This document shows, in pieces, positions 56,694 to 64,000 of a DNA stretch of 64,000 nt. The notes beneath the pieces were generated by a model. It did no database searches and had not been told where the DNA came from. It saw only the letters and a program-made list of their open reading frames with translations. Position numbers and translations under genes: made by a program. The DNA lies in the NCBI GenBank assembly GCA_014529385.2, contig CM043954.1, positions 4,775,306 through 4,839,305 of the forward strand, in the 5' to 3' direction. Position 1 is the stretch's first letter. Each line of letters opens with the position of its first letter. This DNA comes from Adiantum capillus-veneris (Eukaryota > Streptophyta > Polypodiopsida > Polypodiales > Pteridaceae).

Positions 56694-57188
56694 GTGTTTC
56701 CAGACTAGCTTAGCCTTTCCTTACCTTTGGCTCGAGCAAACCCTTTAGGCTATTTTGGAGTAGAGGTTATACCTTTGATTGCAGTTTCCTTAGAGAAGAG
56801 AGGCCTTACCATTTTCTTTTCTCCCTTGATATGGACAACCTCCTCATGGTGAATGTCAATGTAGACGATGTAAGCCCCTTTGCTGTCTTCGTTGTTGCTG
56901 GCCCTCATTGACACTGTGCTTTGGTTGACAGCAGTGATAGCACTTCATAGGCCTCCCCCCTGATGCTCTCGATTTGTGGTTACAACGAGCAACATGAGAT
57001 GGGGAGCTTACCTCTTGAATACTGACGCCACTACAACCTGGTAGTAGTACTTCAATGAAGGTGGCTAGTTCCTCTTTAGTCTCGTCCTCTTCTGACCTCT
57101 AGTTAGAGGACTCCTTCATCCATTCGTCCATGCTTGATGAGGTGCGTTGCTTTCACCATTGTAAACTAAAGGTTTCCGAAAAGCCCTC
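56694..57188 (-). other. Leader of element E
   Basis: Between the E 5' LTR/PBS and ORF1. No clear coding region. Confidence 0.55.
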
Positions 57189-57205
57189 CTCCGTGGGGGC
57201 ACCAA
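57189..57205 (-). promoter_or_regulatory. Primer-binding site, element E
   Basis: The minus strand reads TGGTGCCCCCACGGAGG, two bases after the LTR end ACTCATCA. tRNA not assigned. Confidence 0.65.
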
Positions 57206-58315
57206 ATGATGAGTGCAAAGTGCGACACGAACCCTAGCGGCCTCGTAAATGCCAGGAGCCGATGCACGTCGCAAGCCGGTCAGAGTGAAGCGGACAGGGG
57301 GCACCACCTAGCTTTGAGCGGCTAGGACGCAGACAACGGTGATTTGAAATATCACGGACTCTATAGAGAGAGAGAGAGAGAATAGACAGGTGATGAAAAC
57401 CCTCAAGCGTGTGAGGGAGAATTATTCTCTTGCAATATTTACAGCAACATTATTTCCGGCGAGGTGGCAAATCATGGTGATTGAGAGATAGAGGGAGAGA
57501 TAGTGAGCCTACTTGGTGCGTTCTCTAGAGATGACTCAGCGACGCGTGAACCTTGCTAACATGAGTGTGTGTGCATCCACCATTGGAGTCGAGGTGTAGA
57601 CATAGCTCCTTTTACATAGTACAAATTCCCAAAGAAAATCGCTACACTAATTCGCTCTCTTGTGATGCAAATGTTTCCAATTCCTCCCACCCAAAATACT
57701 ACCAAGTGCTGACCTCTGATAAACTTGCCCCCCCTATAGTGACCTCTCAGTGCCTTTTTATAGGTGCTAGCTGCTTTAGATTAGGGTAATCTAGTTTGAT
57801 TATGGTAATCTAATCAGGGGAGACAAAGCAAGGTGGTGGGCCCTGGGTGGTTGACCCTTGCTTTGTCTTGGGAAATATTATAAGGAAGACCTCTAGGTGG
57901 GCCTTTGTGACCATCACCTAGAGAGATGAGAATTTACAAATTTGGGATTTTTTATAAGGTTTGGTTTGAAAATGGAAAAACATGACGACAACCTACGGGT
58001 TTTACTGAAGAGAGCGCTCGTGGGTGCGTATATGTATGGGTGCATGTATGTGGGGCTATGTGAGTGTGTATTAGCATGTGTGGGAACGAGGGGGTTTATA
58101 TGCATATATTTCTTTATTTATTTATTTATTTATTTTATTTTATTTTTTCTTTTTCTCGGTTGGTTGCCTGTTGCACGGAACACGAGGACGAGAATGGGGG
58201 GAGAGAAAGAGCTTGGGCTCTGTGTGGGGGAGGGAGGGTGTGTGTGGTATGTGTGTGTGTGTGTGTGTGTGATAGAGAGAGAGTTTTTTGGTTTTACCCT
58301 ACTGCGCCTTCGGGC

Positions 58316-58317
<2 letters not shown>

Positions 58318-58369
<52 letters not shown>
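58318..58369 (+). repeat. (CA)n microsatellite in the E 5' LTR
   Basis: About 50 bp of CA, opposite in strand sense to the GT runs just upstream. Confidence 0.97.
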
Positions 58370-58372
<3 letters not shown>

Positions 58373-58427
58373 TCGCTGCCTGCGTGCGTCGGGGAGAGAT
58401 GGGAGGGGGGAAGAGTGTGTGTGGTGC

Positions 58428-58429
<2 letters not shown>

Positions 58430-58499
<70 letters not shown>
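58430..58499 (+). repeat. (GA)n microsatellite in the E 5' LTR
   Basis: About 68 bp of GA. Confidence 0.97.
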
Positions 58500-58502
<3 letters not shown>

Positions 58503-58891
58503 CAGTTTCATTGTGCCCGCATGGGCTGCCTGACAGAGGGCAAGAGAGTGAGAGAGGGCGGGGTGAGGGAGCGCGATGCCGGGTGGAGGTGAGGGTGGAT
58601 AAGAGAGGGAGAGAGTGGGCCCTGGTGCGCCTTCAGGCTGTTGGCAGACAAAGCGCGCGAGAGAGAGAGTCTAAGGGAGTGTGAGAGGGCGGGTGGCTCG
58701 TGGCCGACAGAGAGGGGGAAAGTTGGGGTGTGATCATGGTCAACGGAGGCGAAAAGGGGGGGGGTAGTGGTTGTAGAGAGAGAGAGAGAGTATTATGTTG
58801 TGGCGGGTTCCCATCGTGGGGAAGAGAGTGAAAGAGAGTGTGTGAGTGGGGGGGGGGGGGGAGGATAGGGGAAGAGGTTCTGTGGAGGAGA

Positions 58892-58899
<8 letters not shown>

Positions 58900-58954
<55 letters not shown>
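58900..58954 (+). repeat. (GA)n microsatellite in the E 5' LTR
   Basis: About 54 bp of GA within a GA/G-rich block absent from the 3' LTR. Confidence 0.96.
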
Positions 58955-58956
<2 letters not shown>

Positions 58957-59521
58957 CTCTTCTATGCCCGTGGGGCCGCTCACTCAAAGGGAGAGAGAGT
59001 GAGAGAGATCTTGTGAGGGAGGAGAGGATGGGGGGGGAGGATATTGGTGGTCCGCCGGTGGGAAGAAAACAAGGGGGGGGTATAGGGAGGAGAGTGAATC
59101 CAAGGGGGTGTGGATGAGAGGGAAGAGGGAGGGGTATAGTATGGCGGCCCGCTAGGGCTGGAATATGGACGAGCAAAGAGAGAGATAGAGAGAGAGAGGA
59201 AAAATGAAAGAGAGAGAGAGAATATTTACAAAACTGGCAGCCCCCCAGAGGGGGTGTGACAATGGTATCTCATTTTATGCGCCCACTGGGCGCGGTGATG
59301 CAGTGGCAGAGTAAGTGAGAGAGAGTTTGTTGGCATAGCCGAGCAGTAGGAGAGAGAGAGAGAGCCCTGTCTTCTGGCAATAATGGGAAGATGTGGCCGA
59401 ATTGGTGGCGCCCCGCCTAGGGGTGGTGAATGTTAAAGAAACATTTTTTTTCCCCTTGGTAATATGCTCTCCCCTTCTTGGGGTTTGGTTCTCGTGGTTG
59501 CGGTTTGAAAACCGGCCGTCA

Positions 59522-60114
59522 CTGCAAAAGCAAGAAGGAGCTACAGGCCTATCTACTTCAAAAGAAGGGTGGTAAGTCCTAGAGAAGCAACATACACCAA
59601 AGTGGAGCAGTGAGTCATGGTACTTTTTTTTGCTTGCAAGAAGTTCAAAATGCATCGCATCATGTGAAAGTTCTATGTGTTGACGGCTAGCAATCTGTTT
59701 CCTGAAGTGGTGTTACACCTAAAGCTAGAAAAGAGGATCATGAAGTGGGTAATAGAGCTACACGAGTTTGAGTTTGAGTTCAAGAAAGACCACACTAGTC
59801 GGTCTCATTTGGCGGACATTTTGGTCAGCAAGGTTGTTGATTTTCTTGTTTATCCAAGAGTAGTACGCGATGAATTCAAGGAGAAACTAGACTTGGTGGG
59901 AGATTTTACCATGTGGTTTGATGGTGTGTATAGGAGAGTGATGCAAAACGCGGGTGGAGGTGTAGTGAATCGTGATACATGATCCACACGGAAATGAAAT
60001 ATTCTCAAAGGATTTTGATATGGAGGATGTCCACACCAACAATGAAGCAGAATATCTTGCCCTCCATCTAGGTTTGAAGCAATGTGTCAAATTTGGTATT
60101 TTCAAGTTGGTGGT
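59522..60114 (+). pseudogene. RNase H and second RNase H (element F, right part)
   Basis: It continues F pol after the E insertion: PIYFKRRVVSPREATYTKVE, ACKKFKMH, VLTASNLFPEVV, RIMKWVIELHEFEFEFKK, then the second, archaeal-type RNase H: MWFDGVYRR, NNEAEYLALHLGLKQC, FGIFKLVV. The tandem RNase H marks F as Tat-like too. Stops occur near 59613 and 59665. It breaks off at 60114 against an LTR, so integrase is deleted. Confidence 0.8.
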
Positions 60115-60430
60115 TGTTAGCAGCAACTAACACAGGCTACACCAATTATCCACCGAGTTGTGAACGTGCCATAGTGTACAATATCTCCTTTTCATTGTAT
60201 AGGGCTTGGGCTAACGTAGGAGTTCCAAAGTTGTATGAGTCTAGGCTAGAGAGCTCAACTTTATCCCATAGTTGAAGGGTTTAAGGCCCAAAGCTATAAA
60301 AGAGCCCTATGCTTAATGAGTAGTCATTCTTGGGTGAGGACTCCTCTTTGTAGAGTGGATGGTCATGAGGCTCATGGGCTTTCCATGCCCATGTAGCTTT
60401 GATTTCTAATAATCAATTACACTTTCTCAC
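60115..60430 (+). repeat. F-type LTR, 5' part only (plus strand)
   Basis: It starts TGTTAGCAGCAACTAACAC and contains GCTATAAAAGAGCCC as a TATA box. It matches the inverse of 62308-61990 closely, then the similarity stops at about 60425. Confidence 0.8.
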
Positions 60431-61432
60431 AATAAAAAATCATTTAGGTGCCCTAATTGACCATCAATCATAGAAAATCAAGTGGTCTTGAATAGGCACA
60501 CACACTCAATTTTTGCCCAATTTTTTGGCACATTTAGGCTTATCCAATGATTGAATTAGCCTAACATACACATCATTTACATGATTGCATACTCATGTAT
60601 CATCAATTCCATCACTTTGTATGCATGCACGCACTAAAGATTAGGTGCACACACACTTGAAATTTTTGACAGTTTTTTTCCTCTTTGGTGTGTGCACACA
60701 CACAATGATTTTTATGCACAAACATGAATTCTTGTTGCACATCAAGCTTAATCTTGTCAAAAACATCATTCATTAGTCAAAATTGACCATCAATTTCATC
60801 CCAAAACAATCAAATTAGGTGCAAAGTGTAGGTCAATTGATTTATACACCTAATTTTAGCAATAAATTAGCAACACATTGGAATCAAATTAACCACTCAA
60901 AAATTGAATGGAGTAGGTCAATGCACTTACAATCAATTACATCCAAGCTAATCCTTGCTCCACAAGACGATTCCATCATGTACACACATGTGTGGATCTT
61001 CCAAATTAGCCCAAAAATTGACCATTTGTAGGTCAAAAATTAAATACTCAAATCATTCGATTAGGCATAAATTAGCACAATTAACTTGATTAGAGTGATG
61101 ATTCCACCTCTTGCAAGGGGATTTCACATACTTTACACTCCAAATGTTAGTGGTTAGGCTAGAAAGGTTAGTCAAAATTAGTAGAAATTAGCATGAAATT
61201 AGTAAAAAATAGAATGAAAAGAAGCGAATTAGCAAGGGTTAGCATGAAATTAGTGAAATTTGGGGTGGAATAGGGGGTTTGGGGTATCCATAACTCAACA
61301 TTATCATCAATTTCTTGCACAATCATCATCAAATCACACCAAAATTAAGTTACACAAACTCAAAAACCAAAAAATTAGTAATGAAACTACTTTATTCTAC
61401 ACATCCTAAACTCACTAGCTTAAGTTATCGAT
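60431..61432. other. No gene seen; retroelement leader (minus strand)
   Basis: AT-rich DNA downstream (on the minus strand) of the PBS at 61449. It contains repeated AATTAGCA-type words near 61170-61260. Confidence 0.6.
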
Positions 61433-61449
61433 CCCTGACAATGGCGCCA
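61433..61449 (-). promoter_or_regulatory. Primer-binding site beside the minus-strand LTR
   Basis: The minus strand reads TGGCGCCATTGTCAGGG, two bases after the LTR end CCCAACA. It is close to the TGGCGCCGTTGCCGGGG sites of many plant Ty3 elements. Confidence 0.85.
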
Positions 61450-61451
61450 AA

Positions 61452-62308
61452 TGTTGGGATGCGTTGTAGCACGACCTAATTGCAACCCACAAAATAATCA
61501 AATCGTGGATCGAATCGTGGATCGTGGATCGGCAACCCGTCTAGGGCATGGAAGCACGAGCCTAAGATGTATAGACATAGAGGATTCAAGGGATCCTTCT
61601 ACTCATCATAGAGAGAAGCCATGGAAAGGGGCTTCCTCTAACCAACAACACATTCCTACTCACTAATCACTTGCACACAATCACGTGGTTGAAATTAACC
61701 TCTCACATAAATCACTCTTATTCACAACTCTTAATCACAACTACACAAGCATGCAATTAACATACCTACTTTGCATTAGTGTGTCCATTCTGACACAACC
61801 CCTCAATGCGACTACATATGCGCACACACTAACCGCACCTTGTAGAGAGGGATGAAGAGAAGGAAGGCATAGCCCTCACACACCATGGCCAATGGTGTGG
61901 ATAGAATAGATTAACTCACAAAATGGATTAGAGATCTACCATCACACTAATACAATCTCACTCCACATAATCAAACAAAGAAGACCAATAAGAAAGAAAG
62001 TGTAATTGATAATTAGAAATCAAAAGCTACATGGGCATGGAAAGCCCATGAGCCTCATGACCATCCACTCTACAAAGAGGAGTCCTCACCCAAGAATGAA
62101 TACTCATTAAGCATAGGGCTCTTTTATAGCTTTGGGCCTCAAACCCTTTAACTATGGGATAAAGTTAAGCTCTCTAGCGTAGACTCATACAACTTTGGAA
62201 CTCCTACATGAGCCCAAGCCCTATACAATGAAAATGAAATATTGTGCACTATGGCATATCCACAACTTGGTGCATGATTGGTGTAGCTTGTGTTAGTTTC
62301 TGCTAACA
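61452..62308 (-). repeat. F-type LTR, complete (857 bp, minus strand)
   Basis: In minus orientation it runs TGTTAGCAGAAACTAACAC to GCATCCCAACA. With the PBS it is the 5' LTR of a minus-strand element whose body is missing. Its first 315 bp form an inverted repeat with 60115-60430. Confidence 0.85.
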
Positions 62309-63229
62309 ATGGCATGAGTTGCTTCATGACTATGTTGCAGACAAGTCCATAGCCTTAAAGGTGACTAACCAACTCAACAGGCACTGTAGTCACAAAAATC
62401 TGAGATTTCAGAGTCGACAAAGCACAAAGTGATTCCGGCAAGAGCAAACTTTACCAAATTCAATTTAGGACTTGTTTTAGGTGTATAGAATGTGTTTAGG
62501 TCAAAAAATTTAAGTTTTGTAAGAAAAATGTGACTGTTGTAAATAATCACGATTATTTACTTTTGCATTACTTTGGCTTGAAAGCTGCATCATTACATCA
62601 CCTATCACTTGTACACACCTAATACATGCCAAAATTCAAGTATGAGCCAAAATGATCACATATAACTTGGAAAATTGCCAAAAAACGCAAAGAAGTCTTT
62701 GCAAGCCAAATTTTGAGTTATGAGCCACATTTCTTCATCCAAATCACCTCATATCAAATACACAAGGTCTATACAATGCTTAGATTCAAGTTGTACAAAA
62801 AAATGTCCATTTTGGTAGAAAAGTTAATAATCACGATTATTTCCTTTTTGGCCAAAATGGGAGAAATTTGTAATTTTGCCATTATACATCCAAAGTACAT
62901 AATGTGCTAAGCCCACTAGCCAAGTTTGAACAAATTTGGAGCTCAGAATCTCAAAATCTCTTTATATCTGCTGTTTCAGAGACCTAAAGCCTAAATCTGG
63001 CACCATTTTCATCCTATGCATCCAAATGAGCCCATATTTCACTCAGAATATCTATTTGGTATATACTTCAAGCCTGTAATGTCAAATTTGCAAAAAGTTA
63101 AAAAAATTACTCAGCTTTAAATAGTAGTAGTTATTTACATTTGTTGCAGTTTTTTGTTTGGACTTCATAATTTTGTTCCTTTCATGTTTTTATGCATCTA
63201 TGCATGTTCAAAAATTGATTTGAAGCAAA
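62309..63229. other. No gene seen
   Basis: AT-rich DNA without a coding signal, between the minus-strand LTR and the next retroelement ORF. Confidence 0.55.
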
Positions 63230-63339
63230 TTGGATCAAATTTGTCAGCATTTCAGACTGAAGGACATTTCAAAGAAAAATCTATCAAATCTGCTAACTTT
63301 GACACTCTATTCACTGAATAGGAGCCATGCAAGCAGCAT

Positions 63340-64000
63340 AGAATGTCAAGAAGAAGCTCAACCAAAAAGAAAATTTGCAAGAGCTACCAACATACCAACT
63401 AGACCCCGATTCAGTCAAAACCGCCAAAGCAACCTATCTTTCAAGAGAGAAGCTTGAAGAGCATAACACCACAGTGTTCACCAAAAGATTCAAGAGCGAA
63501 GAGGGACACCAGGTTGAGCTTCAACTTCTACCCAAAGAAGTATATGATGTTGCCGCAAAGCCCCATACCAAAAAAGCCAACATGAGGCTTGGGCTCAGAG
63601 AATTTTATGAACAAGAGCCATGTGGAGTGGACTTCCAAAAACCTTATGAGCTTTTGTCCACGATCTAAGAAGATGGAACCACTCATATCTTAGACCCACA
63701 AGGGAATAAAGTTGAAGTAGTGATTACCAAGGAGATAGTGGCAGAGGCACTCAAACTGCCAACAAAAGGGATGACAATGAGGGCAAGAGATAGAAAGACG
63801 ACAGATAGTTTCACCAAGGATTCCACCGCTGCGACATTTTTCAACATCATCTGCAAACAAGTGGAAGTGCCTGCAAGGTTGTATCATTAGCATTTCCACT
63901 TCCTTGCCAGAGGACCGCCAAGGTATAAAACACCAAATCATGCGGTCGCCATGACCTTTACACAAGTTCTCAAATCAACAACCAGGCAACCAATTGACCA
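63340..64000 (+). pseudogene. Retroelement accessory ORF with the ORF3-type motif, runs off the window
   Basis: In one frame from about 63375: VYDVAAKPHTKKANMRLGLR, then after a TAA at 63666 NKVEVVITKEIVAEALKLPTKG, a TAG at 63888 in YH*HFHF, and GPPRYKTPNHAVAM with TFTQVLKS to the window edge. KVEVVITKEIVAEALKLPTKG matches the ORF3 motif of B and C. A basic stretch (KRKFARATN) in another frame just upstream may be its N-terminus after a frameshift. The parent element is not identifiable from the window. Confidence 0.55.

Larger units (their letters stand above)
32416..59521 (-). mobile_element. Element E: Tat-like Ty3 retrotransposon (minus strand), split by element D
   Basis: LTRs lie at 32416-34297 (3') and 57207-59521 (5'). 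Between them on the minus strand lie ORF1, gag, protease, RT, RNase H, a second RNase H and integrase. Without D it is about 11 kb. A second archaeal-type RNase H before integrase is the mark of the Tat/Ogre lineage. The flanks are F coding sequence on both sides. A clean 5-bp target duplication is not visible, so a few bases were lost at one junction. Confidence 0.88.
57207..59521 (-). repeat. 5' LTR of element E (2.3 kb)
   Basis: It matches 32416-34297 at both ends and through the conserved centre (TTAGGGTAATCTAG, CACCTAGAGAGATG). It is about 430 bp longer, mostly because of GA-rich and G-rich low-complexity DNA at 58500-59220. Confidence 0.88.
28737..60430 (+). mobile_element. Element F: Ty3-type retrotransposon split by element E
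   Basis: Gag, protease and RT remnants at 30030-32415 continue across the E insertion: RT/RNase H reading stops at GTMAIRVVFLL (32415) and resumes at QKQEGATG (59522). The F-type LTR start at 60115 closes it. Large deletions removed most of the RT N-terminus and all of the integrase. The outer limits are approximate. Confidence 0.7.

Noticed and set aside
59522-59526. A 5-bp target duplication for element E (TCTAC or CTGCA)
   Set aside because: The flanking five bases do not match; F coding sequence joins cleanly across E only if a few bases were lost, so no duplication is claimed.

Overview
The window is a block of land-plant heterochromatin made almost entirely of nested, decayed transposable elements. 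I recognise no host gene, tRNA or rRNA gene. The plant assignment rests on a primer-binding site of the TGGTATCAGAGC type (initiator tRNA-Met, usual in plant retroelements), Ty3-type elements with a second RNase H as in the plant Tat lineage, a CACTA transposon with a CACTACAAGAGA end, and very long GA/CT and GT/CA tracts. A large, repeat-rich genome such as a fern, lycophyte or gymnosperm would fit; the species cannot be told from the sequence.

Layout. (1) 1-13241: element A, a gag-only LTR element with 2.8-kb LTRs (5' LTR cut by the window edge), with a complete Ty3 element, B (1585-9787), inserted in its gag; the CCTTG target duplication is intact. (2) 13242-16600: a possible Penelope-like fragment, then a cluster of GT/GA/CT microsatellites. 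(3) 16600-25310, minus strand: three LINE pieces and one CACTA element. The CACTA end at 21679 lies inside a LINE endonuclease domain, and a 5'-truncated LINE sits inside the CACTA transposase. (4) 25311-28736: AT-rich, no gene seen. (5) 28737-about 60430: a Russian-doll nest. Ty3 element F (plus) is split by Tat-like element E (minus, 32416-59521). E is split by element D (plus, 39898-56036, same family as A, TACAC target duplication). D's 3' LTR is split by Ty3 element C (plus, 46171-54736, GACTA target duplication). D's 5' LTR also holds a 214-bp MITE and a 452-bp fold-back element. (6) 60115-62308: two related LTRs head to head. (7) 62309-64000: AT-rich DNA, then the start of another retroelement accessory ORF that runs off the window.

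Three things stand out. First, the A/D family carries a 141-nt open reading frame inside its LTR in all three copies. It ends at a GAG|GTAGGT splice-donor-like site and is in phase with a CAG|GAG acceptor-like site at the start of gag. This suggests that the first gag exon lies in the LTR and that the PBS and an array of small hairpins lie in the intron. Second, elements B and C both have a long extra ORF after integrase, in the same frame as the integrase tail. The two products and the ORF at the window's right end share a short motif resembling plant mobile-domain/Athila-ORF1-type proteins. In C this frame has no frameshift over almost 3 kb although the upstream gag-pol is badly broken. Third, element E has a 177-codon ORF between its 5' LTR and gag that runs into a strong splice donor.

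Nearly all gag-pol genes are dead. Most premature stops are explained by single C-to-T or G-to-A changes, as expected of silenced, methylated repeats. ORF starts are uncertain throughout; many boundaries below come from LTR, PBS and target-duplication logic rather than start codons.
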